This document shows positions 1 through 7,800 of a stretch of DNA of 19,770 nt, in pieces. Within the stretch, counting starts at the first letter, position 1. Each line of letters starts with the position of its first letter. The stretch spans positions 1-19,770 of the forward strand of contig NZ_JBEBUX010000073.1 in the NCBI RefSeq assembly GCF_040393045.1, in the 5' to 3' direction. Below the pieces are notes generated by a model that was given only the letters and a program-made list of their open reading frames with translations, did no database searches and had not been told where the DNA came from. The position numbers were made by a program, and so were the translations under genes. Source of the DNA: Pollutimonas bauzanensis_A. Its GTDB lineage: Bacteria; Pseudomonadota; Gammaproteobacteria; Burkholderiales; Burkholderiaceae_B.

Positions 1-542
1 TGGTCATGCACCGCATCGCCGGGTCCGCTATGTGCGGCATAAGCCGCCTGCGCCAGGGCGTAGTCTTCGGCAAAGGTTTCATCATGGCCGTGCTTGTGAC
101 CGCCGCCATAGGCGCCGGCGTCAGGCTCGAAAGGCTCATCAACCCTTTCGACAGTAACTCCGCCTAATTGCTTCAGCATGTCGACCAACACCGGGTCGTA
201 TTCCAGTTGCAGGTAGTTTGCTCCTACCTCGACCAAGATGTGGCGGTTGCCCAAGTGGTAGGCAGCCCGGGTCAGTTGCTGCGCACTGTGCGCGGTTACT
301 CTTAACACAGACTCGATGGCGGCCTGGACAGCAATGAGCTTGCCGTCTTCAGCCACCAGGATATCGCCGTGGCGCAATACCGTGCCCTGGTTCAGAACCA
401 GGCCAACTGGCTCGCCATTGTCCAGGGTTATTTTTTGCCGGCTGCGGCGGCGCAGTTCGAAGGGCAGGATAGCCTTCGGGGCGTTGGCGACCAATGCTTT
501 GGCAAGGCGGGCGCCTTGCAGGTGTTTTTTGATGATGCGCAT
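1..542 (-). CDS. ureE: Urease accessory protein UreE, nickel metallochaperone (partial, C-terminal end outside the window)
   Basis: UreE binds nickel in the cytoplasm and hands it to the UreD/F/G-apourease complex. I read 180 codons from an ATG at 542 with no stop before the left edge, so the end is missing. The N-terminal half fits the UreE peptide-binding domain (residues about 1-75, with LPFELRRRSRQ). The second half holds the metal-binding domain: AYHLGNRH places a histidine at residue 96, the position of the conserved interface nickel ligand in the family. Around residues 146-153 there is a short histidine-rich stretch, GGGHKHGHD, typical of UreE tails. The start lies only two bases after the ureC stop, which points to translational coupling, and no strong Shine-Dalgarno is visible. 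UreF and UreG are expected further left. Identification is firm; only the full length is unknown. Confidence 0.93.
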   Translation of the reverse strand, partial: MRIIKKHLQGARLAKALVANAPKAILPFELRRRSRQKITLDNGEPVGLVLNQGTVLRHGDILVAEDGKLIAVQAAIESVLRVTAHSAQQLTRAAYHLGNRHILVEVGANYLQLEYDPVLVDMLKQLGGVTVERVDEPFEPDAGAYGGGHKHGHDETFAEDYALAQAAYAAHSGPGDAVHD

Positions 543-544
543 GA

Positions 545-2260
545 CTAGAATAGAAAATAGCGTTGTGCCATAGGCAGTATTTTTGCGGGCTCGCAGGTTA
601 ACAACCTGCCGTCAGCCAGGACCTGATAGGTTTCCGGGTCGACAGTAATATGGGGCAGCCAGTTGTTATGCACCATGTCTTTCTTGCCGATACTGCGACA
701 GCCATATACCCCTTCCAGGGTTTTGGTCAAACCCAAGGCATGGACGGCGGGGTTGGCAAGTCCGGCTTGCGACAAGAAAGTCAGGGAGGTTTTTACTGCC
801 TTGCCGAAGCTGCCCCACATTGGGCGGAAATGCACGGGTTGGGGGGTAGCAATCGAAGCGCCGGGGTCACCCACCGAGGCGGCTGCAATCATGCCGCCTT
901 TAAGCACCATATTTGCTTTCACGCCGAAAAATGCCGGACGCCAAAGCACGATGTCGGCAAGCTTGCCAACTTCGATAGACCCGACCTTGTGGGCAATGCC
1001 ATGGGCTAAAGCCGGATTGATGGTGTATTTGGCAATGTAGCGTTTAATGCGTTGGTTATCGGCACGAGCGCTGTCGCCCTCCAGCGCACCCTGCTGCATT
1101 TTCATTTTGTCGGCCGTTTGCCAAGTGCGCAAAACGACCTCGCCGACGCGGCCCATGGCTTGCGAGTCGGAACTCATGATGGAAAACGCACCCAGGTCAT
1201 GCAGTATGTCTTCGGCCGCAATGGTTTCGCGGCGGATGCGGCTTTCAGCAAATGCGACATCTTCTGCAATGGAAGGATCCAGGTGATGGCACACCATCAG
1301 CATGTCCAGATGCTCGTCTATGGTGTTGACCGTAAACGGCATGGTGGGATTCGTCGATGCCGGCAGCACATTAGGCATGCCTGCTGCCCGGATAATGTCT
1401 GGGGCGTGGCCGCCGCCTGCGCCTTCGGTATGGAACGAATGTATAGTGCGGCCCTTGAAAGCCTTGAAAGTGTCTTCGACAAAGCCGGATTCGTTCAGGG
1501 TATCGCTATGGATCGCCACCTGTACGTCGGTTTCTTCGGCAACGGTCAGGCAGGTATCGATGGACGACGGCGCGCAGCCCCAGTCTTCGTGCAATTTCAG
1601 GCCGATGGCGCCCGCCTCGACCTGTTCGCGCAAGGGAGCGGGATCGCTGGCATTGCCTTTGCCCAGCAAGCCGATGTTGACCGGGAAGGCATCCAGTGCT
1701 GAAAGCATGGAATGGATATGCCATGGCCCAGGGGTGCAAGTCGTCGCCATCGAGCTGGTGGTGGGCCCGGTGCCCCCACCTATCAATGTGGTGGTTCCGG
1801 TGGCAAGCGCCTCGTCGATTTGTTGCGGGCAGATAAAGTGGATGTGAGTGTCGATGGCACCCGCGGTAATGATCATGCCTTCTCCGGCTATCACTTCCGT
1901 GGCAGGCCCGACCACAATCGTGATGCCGGGCTGGATGTCTGGGTTGCCGGCTTTGCCTATACCCGAGATCAATCCGTTTTTTATGCCTATGTCGGCTTTA
2001 ACAATGCCGGTGATGGCATCGATGATCAGGGCATTGGTGATAACGGTATCGACGCAATCGGCGCTGAGCCGCTGGCTTTGTCCCATGCCGTCGCGAATCA
2101 CTTTGCCGCCGCCGAACTTGACCTCTTCGCCGAATATGGTGAAGTCTTTTTCGACCTCGGCCAGTAATTGGGTGTCGGCAAGGCGGACGCGGTCGCCCAC
2201 ACCATTGACGACGGTTGGGCCGAACATTTCGGTGTAGGCACGACGTGAAATAGCTACCAT
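545..2260 (-). CDS. ureC: Urease subunit alpha UreC (catalytic, nickel-binding)
   Basis: This is the large subunit of urease (EC 3.5.1.5), which hydrolyses urea to ammonia and carbamate at a di-nickel site. At 571 residues it has the usual length for the bacterial subunit. All expected active-site residues are visible: H139 and H141 in DTHIHF, the carbamylated lysine K222 and H224 in GLKLHEDWG, H251 in IHSDTLNE, H277 in HSFHTEGAGGGH, flap residues C324 and H325 in MVCHHLD, and D365 in SSDSQAMGR. They sit a constant five residues beyond the Klebsiella aerogenes numbering, so there is no internal insertion or loss between them. I chose the ATG at 2260 because its A is shared with the ureB stop (TGATG overlap) and a GGGAG Shine-Dalgarno lies seven bases upstream. 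A GTG at 2263 is an alternative that would add one residue. ureE follows after two bases. Confidence 0.98.
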   Translation of the reverse strand: MVAISRRAYTEMFGPTVVNGVGDRVRLADTQLLAEVEKDFTIFGEEVKFGGGKVIRDGMGQSQRLSADCVDTVITNALIIDAITGIVKADIGIKNGLISGIGKAGNPDIQPGITIVVGPATEVIAGEGMIITAGAIDTHIHFICPQQIDEALATGTTTLIGGGTGPTTSSMATTCTPGPWHIHSMLSALDAFPVNIGLLGKGNASDPAPLREQVEAGAIGLKLHEDWGCAPSSIDTCLTVAEETDVQVAIHSDTLNESGFVEDTFKAFKGRTIHSFHTEGAGGGHAPDIIRAAGMPNVLPASTNPTMPFTVNTIDEHLDMLMVCHHLDPSIAEDVAFAESRIRRETIAAEDILHDLGAFSIMSSDSQAMGRVGEVVLRTWQTADKMKMQQGALEGDSARADNQRIKRYIAKYTINPALAHGIAHKVGSIEVGKLADIVLWRPAFFGVKANMVLKGGMIAAASVGDPGASIATPQPVHFRPMWGSFGKAVKTSLTFLSQAGLANPAVHALGLTKTLEGVYGCRSIGKKDMVHNNWLPHITVDPETYQVLADGRLLTCEPAKILPMAQRYFLF

Positions 2261-2565
2261 CACAAGGCTCCCATGATGTCGCCGTTAAACCCATATACCC
2301 GGCGGTCGCCAGCTAGCTCCACCAGCTCGACGGTTCGTTTTTGGCCAGGCTCGAATCGGGCGGCGGTACCGGCGGCAATATTCAGGCGAAAGCCGCGAGC
2401 GGCCTTGCGATCGAAGTGCAGCGCCGTATTGACCTCGGCAAAATGGTAGTGAGAACCGATTTGCACGGGGCGGTCGCCGGTGTTGATGACGTCGACTGAG
2501 CAGGTGGAGCGTCCGACGTTGAACTCGATATCGCCGAGTTCGGGAAGAATTTCACCAGGTATCAT
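2260..2565 (-). CDS. ureB: Urease subunit beta UreB
   Basis: This is the small structural subunit beta of the three-subunit bacterial urease, packed against UreA and UreC in the (ABC)3 assembly. The protein is 101 residues, close to the family norm, and begins MIPGEILPELGDIEFNVGR, the canonical UreB start. Other family hallmarks are DRPVQIGSHYHFAEVN, FDRKAARGFRLNIAAGTAARFEPG and YGFNGDIMG near the end. The reading frame stays open further upstream to 2667, but those extra 34 codons run into the hupE/ureJ gene and are not UreB-like. The chosen ATG at 2565 has AGGA about eight bases upstream. Its TGA stop overlaps the ureC start. Together with ureA and ureC it forms the complete apoenzyme set. 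Confidence 0.97.
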   Translation of the reverse strand: MIPGEILPELGDIEFNVGRSTCSVDVINTGDRPVQIGSHYHFAEVNTALHFDRKAARGFRLNIAAGTAARFEPGQKRTVELVELAGDRRVYGFNGDIMGAL

Positions 2566-2611
2566 TTTGCGTATCCTGTCGAGTAAGAAGATGCTGGGCG
2601 GCCGGGTTGAT

Positions 2612-3232
2612 TCACGCGGCGGAAGTAAATAAAACAATACCGTAGGCGGCAATACCGGCACCGGCAAAGCGGATCAGCCATTGTCCATGCTGTTTAAGCG
2701 CAAAGCCGCCGGCCAGGCCGGTTACGTGCAGGGCTAACGTGCTTAGCATGAAGCCGGCAATGAATGCTGTTGCGCTGACGCCCACTGGCAGCTCTGCCCC
2801 GTGGGCAAGGCCATGGAACACCGCAAAGAAGCCCACCAGCGCGACGCCTGCCCAGTTGGGCAGGGAAATGCGACTGGCAAGCAAAAGCCCCAATACAAAA
2901 AGCGAAGCCATGATCATGGGTTCAACGGCGGGCAGGCTGATGCCGGCAATCCCGGCGAGTGCGCCGGCCAGCAGCAAAGCCAGGAAGCTCAGCGGCGTCC
3001 AGATGGCTTGTCGGACATTGTTGTGAGTCAATGCTGCCCACATGCCTACCGCCAGCATGGCAAGCAAGTGATCGAAACCTGTCAGTGGGTGCAGCAGGCC
3101 GGCGGCGAACATATTGCCTGCGACTTCCTGGCCGTGCCCAGGGTGGGCCATTGCCGTGGTTGAAATCAAAGCCAATCCGATAGTGCAGGCGGCGCTGGCG
3201 CTGATTGTACGTAGTGGAGTAGATGTAGACAT
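2612..3232 (-). CDS. ureJ: HupE/UreJ family nickel permease
   Basis: This is an inner-membrane protein of the HupE/UreJ family, which moves nickel (cobalt in some members) across a membrane for nickel enzymes. It has 206 residues and is strongly hydrophobic, with about six membrane segments. A signal-like N-terminus ends in TAMAHPGHG, after which the mature protein would begin with metal-binding histidines. The family signature is clear: GLLHPLTGFDHLLAMLAVG near the front (the H-x5-DH motif) and a second conserved patch, FHGLAHGAELP, in the middle. Placement between ureA and ureB, as I recall for ureJ in Bordetella bronchiseptica, supports a dedicated role in supplying nickel to urease. I prefer the ATG at 3232, which has GGA seven bases upstream; a TTG at 3244 is an alternative. 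Nickel specificity is inferred from context, not from residues. Confidence 0.92.
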   Translation of the reverse strand: MSTSTPLRTISASAACTIGLALISTTAMAHPGHGQEVAGNMFAAGLLHPLTGFDHLLAMLAVGMWAALTHNNVRQAIWTPLSFLALLLAGALAGIAGISLPAVEPMIMASLFVLGLLLASRISLPNWAGVALVGFFAVFHGLAHGAELPVGVSATAFIAGFMLSTLALHVTGLAGGFALKQHGQWLIRFAGAGIAAYGIVLFTSAA

Positions 3233-3257
3233 GGTCAATTCCAATCGAGAGTGAGAT

Positions 3258-3280
3258 GTCGCGGTTGAGTCCGTCGCGAC
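3258..3280 (-). other. Stem-loop in the ureA-ureJ intergenic gap
   Basis: A six-base perfect inverted repeat, GTCGCG (3258-3263) and CGCGAC (3275-3280), flanks an 11-base loop and lies two bases after the ureA stop. No T-tract follows on the minus strand, so it is not a standard rho-independent terminator. It could protect the ureA message end or tune expression of the downstream genes. The structure is seen in the sequence; any role is inference. Confidence 0.35.
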
Positions 3281-3282
3281 GC

Positions 3283-3585
3283 TTAAATAATAGGGTGGTG
3301 CACGGTAATAAGTTTGGTTCCGTCAGGAAAGGTGGCTTCCACTTGTATATCGGCAATCATTTCAGGGATGCCTTCCATGACATCGTCGCGTGTCAGTATG
3401 GTGGTGCCGTAATGCATCAGGTCGGCAACACTGCGGCCATCACGCGCGCCTTCCATTAGCTCGGCTGTAATCAGTGCGATGGATTCGGGGTAATTGAGTT
3501 TGACGCCGCGTGCTTTACGCCGTTCTGCCACCAAGGCAGCGGTAAAAATAAGCAATTTGTCTTTTTCGCGTGGGGTGAGATCCAT
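3283..3585 (-). CDS. ureA: Urease subunit gamma UreA
   Basis: This is the smallest structural urease subunit, 100 residues, exactly the usual length. Recognisable family features are MDLTPREKDKLLIFTAALVA at the start, RRKARGVKLNYPESIALI, the acidic ELMEGARDG segment, VMEGIPEMI, and a C-terminus in VHHPI. UreA caps the (ABC)3 particle and contacts UreB and UreC. The ATG at 3585 has an AAGGA Shine-Dalgarno about eight bases upstream. It follows ureD by 40 bases and precedes the ureJ permease by 50 bases, all on the same strand, so it is almost certainly cotranscribed with them. Confidence 0.98.
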   Translation of the reverse strand: MDLTPREKDKLLIFTAALVAERRKARGVKLNYPESIALITAELMEGARDGRSVADLMHYGTTILTRDDVMEGIPEMIADIQVEATFPDGTKLITVHHPII

Positions 3586-3625
3586 TGTCCGATTCCTTAT
3601 GTAAGAATGACCAAAACTTGAAAAA

Positions 3626-4480
3626 TTATGTGTTCCAGAGGCGCAGGTAGCTGCCTTTTTTATCTAGTATCAACGGGCGCATCAGCATCCATAGTTCAAT
3701 CAGCAGACGCTTTACGTCTTGGGTATGTGTACCCAGTATACGGATCAGACTAAGTCCCTGATCGTTGTTCTGGGGAATATGGGTGAGTCCAGATCGTATG
3801 TTGTCATTCCAGGGCAAGTATGATGCCAACTGGTCGGTTTGTTCGGTATTCAGTGAAGGCCCGAACGCCCAAAGCGTAGCCAGAACAGGGAATCCCGCCA
3901 GGCCGTTGGCACTGTTGCGCAAGGCGCTATCGGCGGTCAATTCCCCGACATCCAGCCATACAGACTGGCCGTCCAGCGAGAGTTCCGTGCTTAGCACCAT
4001 GCGGCCATCATCCCAGTGGCTCGCTTTATTGATGCTTCCCAGTTGAGTAATTTCCCAGCCTATTGTGCAAGCGCCTGTTTGCAGATGCAAATGTGTGCTT
4101 GCCGAGGCGTTGGCTTGCTCGAATAAAATATTCTCTTGGGGTAACCAGTCCAGACGAGCACCGGCTGCCAAGTGAAGATGGGTATGTTGCGCCGAATGGC
4201 GGCCATTGGCCTTGTACCAGCGCGTAGCGCCTGGATTGTTTAGCAACGCGTGAGCGCCAGGCTGCACATTCACGTTAATAGACAGGGTGTCTCCGCCGGC
4301 GATGCCGGAAGGAGGATGCAGAACCGTAACGTGGCAGACGTCGGGCCCTTCTGGATATAGGGCCTTTTGAACCAATAGGGGCCCTTCGTGCCTGCGTTCT
4401 GATAATACGGTTTTCTGGAGGCCCTGTCGCGAGAATGAGAGCACCAATTTGGCGTGCCATTCATTCAAAGGTGCGATCAT
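3626..4480 (-). CDS. ureD: Urease accessory protein UreD
   Basis: UreD (UreH in some species) is the cytoplasmic scaffold that binds apourease and, with UreF and UreG, guides nickel insertion. The 284-residue product fits the family length and shows its hallmarks: WHAKLVLSFSRQG at the N-terminus, then ERRHEGPLLVQKALYPEG, CHVTVLHPPSGIAGGDTL, and PGATRWYK (the T-x-W/K-Y region conserved in UreD). A WLPQENILFEQA segment follows in the middle. The ATG at 4480 is the natural start for the conserved N-terminus, although no good Shine-Dalgarno is visible in front of it. It is the first gene of the leftward urease operon; a candidate promoter lies 68-96 bases upstream. Confidence 0.95.
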   Translation of the reverse strand: MIAPLNEWHAKLVLSFSRQGLQKTVLSERRHEGPLLVQKALYPEGPDVCHVTVLHPPSGIAGGDTLSINVNVQPGAHALLNNPGATRWYKANGRHSAQHTHLHLAAGARLDWLPQENILFEQANASASTHLHLQTGACTIGWEITQLGSINKASHWDDGRMVLSTELSLDGQSVWLDVGELTADSALRNSANGLAGFPVLATLWAFGPSLNTEQTDQLASYLPWNDNIRSGLTHIPQNNDQGLSLIRILGTHTQDVKRLLIELWMLMRPLILDKKGSYLRLWNT

Positions 4481-4517
4481 GGAGTAAGGGGCTCGGTTAG
4501 TTTTCGTAGGTGTTTGT

Positions 4518-4535
4518 TTCTAAAAGAATTTAGAA
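4518..4535. repeat. Seven-base palindrome in the urease leader (possible operator)
   Basis: TTCTAAA (4518-4524) and TTTAGAA (4529-4535) form a perfect inverted repeat with a four-base spacer. It lies between the candidate -10 box of the urease promoter and the ureD start, a place where a dimeric regulator could bind or a small leader hairpin could form. It does not match the NikR or Fur consensus as I know them. Only the symmetry is observed; a role is inference. Confidence 0.35.
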
Positions 4536-4547
4536 GCTGAAGGCTGG

Positions 4548-4576
4548 ATTCTACGCTAGAGTGGCTAAACCGACAA
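4548..4576 (-). promoter_or_regulatory. Candidate sigma70 promoter of the urease operon
   Basis: Reading leftward, a -35 hexamer TTGTCG (4571-4576, four of six consensus bases) and a -10 hexamer TAGAAT (4548-4553, five of six) are separated by exactly 17 bases. Transcription would start near 4541, giving a leader of about 60 bases before the ureD ATG. No comparable sigma54 -24/-12 element was seen. The match is by eye only. Confidence 0.5.
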
Positions 4577-4725
4577 ATGCCTCCGTGCTTCCTCGCTATC
4601 GATGCTTGATTTGTCGCCTGCAGAGACCACGAGCAGGTTCGTTCATGTTCACTTTGTTTTGTGGAATGGGCGTATGCTGCAAGATGCTGATTGGCATGTC
4701 ACCGTAGTCATTCAAGGGGTTACCC

Positions 4726-4815
4726 ATGATCGAATGTTCGTCACGCGCTTATCAGAAACCTACAGCAGCAAAGATGCGCTGCCCATATTGCCATGTGGGG
4801 CCGGTCTTTGTTTAA
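4726..4815 (+). CDS. Possible 29-codon upstream ORF overlapping the glucan-synthase start
   Basis: An ATG at 4726 is preceded by AAGGGG at 4714-4719 with six bases of spacing, the best ribosome binding site in this intergenic region. The predicted peptide has 29 residues, contains a CPYCH motif, and ends with TAA at 4813-4815. It overlaps the first 23 bases of the large gene in another frame. It could be a leader peptide or a coupling ORF that feeds ribosomes to the poorly initiated ATG at 4793, or it may be chance. I recognise no homologue. The CxxC pair resembles a zinc-ribbon fragment, but 29 residues is too short to fold as one. Confidence 0.25.
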   Translation: MIECSSRAYQKPTAAKMRCPYCHVGPVFV

Positions 4816-7800
4816 ACAGGCTGTCGTTCGCAATGCTTTCAGGTTCTTCTCGACGAGAACCCAGTGGGATGACCAGGCGCCTATCAGGGAAGAACTTTTC
4901 GGCATAGAACGGCTTGAACAGCATGCTGAAAGCCTTGCCGCTGCACAGTCAGTGACTGCTGAGCCGCCCCGCGTACTTTCTTTGCACAAGCGGCTTGATG
5001 ACAATGCTGCCGTTTTGCTTGCAGCGTATCGCGCCAGTGCAGCGGAGCTGGAAAGAGGGCAGGCCGTGGTTCCCGCTGCGGAATGGCTGCTGGATAACTA
5101 TCATCTTGTCGAAGAGCAAGTCCGTGAAATTCGGGATGATTTGCCGCCTGGCTTTTATCGTCAACTGCCTAAACTGGCGGCCGGGCCGTTGGCGGGGTAT
5201 CCGCGCGTGTTTGGTATCGCCTGGGCCTTTGTCGCACACACAGACAGCAACTTCGACCCAGACACGTTAAGGCGCTTCATTGCCGCTTATCAGCGGGTCC
5301 AGCCTTTGGCAATTGGTGAATTGTGGGCGGTAGCCATTACGCTCAGGATAGTGCTGATCGAAAACTTGCGCCGTTTGGCGGATCAGATCAGTTTCGGACA
5401 AAAGGCGCGCGCGGACGCCGAGGCGCTGGCTAATCGCCTGGTCGGATCTGGGAGCATCCGTTTCGCGCTGGAAATCGATATCTCTCTACGTGCGCAAGAT
5501 CCTTTGTCTGAAGCGTTTGCGGCGCATTTGGCCAAACGTCTTCGAGACCAGGATCCCAGGACGACGCCAGCGCTAGGTTGGCTGGAAGAGCGTCTTGGCC
5601 TTCAGGGCATGTCGATTGATCAGGTCGTACTGCTTGGTCAGCAACGTCAAGGTGCATCTAATGTCACCGTGCGAAATATTATTACCAGTATGCGGCTGAT
5701 TTCCGATATTGACTGGGCGGAGTTGTTTGAAAAGGTTAGCTTGGTCGACGAGCGGTTGCGCGAGGCAAGCTCCTTTGCCTCCATGGATTTTTCGACTCGC
5801 GATCTCTATCGCAACGCAATTGAACAATTGGCTAGAGGTTCGGCGTTGTCTGAACTGGATGTTGCCGCCCGCGCATTGGAGGCGGCGCGCAATGCGCAAG
5901 CCTTGACCGGCAACGCGCAACGCATGGGCGACCCTGGTTATTACCTGATCGCCGAAGGCCGGCCTGCATTCGAGAGCATCATCGGATTTCGAGTGCCGCT
6001 GCAATTGCGTATAAGTCGCATGAATATACGCCGCGGCATTCGCGGTTATGTTGGGGCGATTCTGTTTGTCACGGTGCTGTTGATTTGTCTGGCATTATGG
6101 ATTTTAGAGGTTGCGGGCGCGAGCGTCAGCTGGCTGGTGCTATTTGCTCTGGTCGTATTTTTTCCAGTTACAGGCCTGGCCACGGCGTTTGTCAATCGGG
6201 CGCTGACTTCAACTTTCAGTCCGACCGTCTTGCCAGGCATGGACATGAAAGCGGGTGTGCCGACTTCGCTTAGAACGCTCGTCGCAGTTCCTACGCTGTT
6301 GACCAGCGAGGCTGATCTGCTAGAGCAAATTGAGCGGCTCGAAGTGCATTATCTGGGGGGAGTCGGCGGCGATCTGGTATTTGCCTTGTTGCTCGATGGT
6401 CTGGATGCTGATCAGGAAGTGCTGCCAGGCGATGCACCATTGCTTGCCGTGGCGATGGATGCCATACAGAAATTGAACGGTCGCTACGGTCCGGGCCCTG
6501 GCGGTAAGCGCTTTCTGTTGTTGTATCGTCGCCGGGTCTTTAATAAGGGCGAGAATAAATGGATGGGGTGGGAGCGTAAAAGGGGTAAGCTGCATGAACT
6601 GAATCGATTGTTGCGCGGCGCCACTGATACCACCTATATACCGGTTGGCAATACTGCGGTACAGGTGCCGGCCAATGTACGTTATGTGATTACCCTCGAC
6701 GCAGATACCAGGATGCCGCGGGATGCAGCGCAGCGACTTATCGGAAAAATGTCCCATCCGCTGAACTGGCCGGAATTCGATACAGCCCAACAACGCGTGA
6801 TCAATGGCTACGCTATTCTTCAACCACGCGTTACCCCTGCCTTGCCGGTGGGGGGTGAAGGCTCGATCTACCAGAAAGTGTTTTCCAGCCCTGGCGGCAT
6901 GGATCCGTATGCGGCAGCTATCTCCGATGTTTACCAGGATCTTTTCGGGGAAGGATCCTATACAGGTAAAGGCATCTATGATGTAGATGCCTTTGAGACG
7001 GCGTTATCTGGTCGTGTTCCGGAAAGTACGCTGCTTAGCCACGATTTGTTCGAAGGGATTTTCGCACGGGCAGGCCTGGCTTCTGATATCGAAGTGGTGG
7101 AAGAGTTCCCCGCGCGCTACGATGTCGCTCTCAAGCGACAGCACCGGTGGACGCGTGGCGATTGGCAGCTTCTTCCATGGGTAACTGGGCGGGCCACGGG
7201 AAGCTCGGCACTGCCTTCCGTGGGGCGGGGGAAAATACTAGATAATCTACGCCGCTCGCTGCTTGCGCCGTTCACCTTGCTCGCCCTGGCCTGCAGTTGG
7301 TTGTTGCCAATGCCGGCCAGCTTGCTGGCTACGTTTTTTGTACTCGCATGTATCGCAATCCCGCCCTTGTTGCCGAGCTTTTTTTCATTATTACCACGGC
7401 GCAGTGGAATTAATTTTCGTAGCCACATTGAAGCGCTGGCGGCTGATCTGCGATTAGCGGGCACGCAGATTTTTCTTGCTTTGGCTTTCCTGGGTGATCA
7501 GGCGTGGCATATGGGCGACGCGATTGTTCGCACCTTGATCCGGTTATTCATTACCCGCCGTCATCTGCTTGAATGGACGACAGCGGCACAGTCATCCAGA
7601 AGCCCGCAGCCTGACCTTCGCGGCTGCTATGCAAGTATGGCGGGCGGTACATTGCTTGCGCTGAGCTTAGCTGGTGCTGCGGTTATTTTTAATCCGTCGT
7701 CGTGGCCTTTGGTCTTGCCTTTTGCCTTGTTATGGCTGGGCGCACCAGCACTTGCCTCGTGGGCCAGTCAGTCGGAGCTGGGGCGAAAGCTTAGCGAATT

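Larger units (their letters stand above)
4481..4792. other. Divergent intergenic region between ureD and the glucan-synthase gene
   Basis: This 312-base gap separates two divergently transcribed units. It holds the candidate urease promoter and the TTCTAAA palindrome on the ureD side and, at the other end, a possible 29-codon ORF that overlaps the glucan-synthase start. I found no convincing sigma70 promoter for the rightward gene (the best hexamers have poor spacing) and no regulator gene. In Bordetella bronchiseptica a LysR-type urease regulator is known upstream of ureD; nothing like it is present here. Confidence 0.7.

Noticed and set aside
1052..1702. Long open frame on the plus strand (216 codons) and several similar ones opposite ureC
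   Set aside because: They lie antisense to ureC, whose family and catalytic residues are certain. They show no recognisable domain and are the usual shadow frames of a GC-rich gene.
2566..2667. Longer UreB reading with 34 extra N-terminal codons
   Set aside because: The extension overlaps the ureJ gene and has no UreB similarity. The canonical MIPGEI start with a Shine-Dalgarno lies at 2565.
4350..4375. GGCCC/GGGCC inverted repeat inside ureD
   Set aside because: It is a five-base stem in coding sequence with an 11-base loop and low-complexity GC content; nothing suggests function.
4640..4700. Rightward sigma70 promoter for the glucan synthase (TTCACT ... TATGCT)
   Set aside because: The -35 match is weak and the spacing is 19 bases, so I could not support it.
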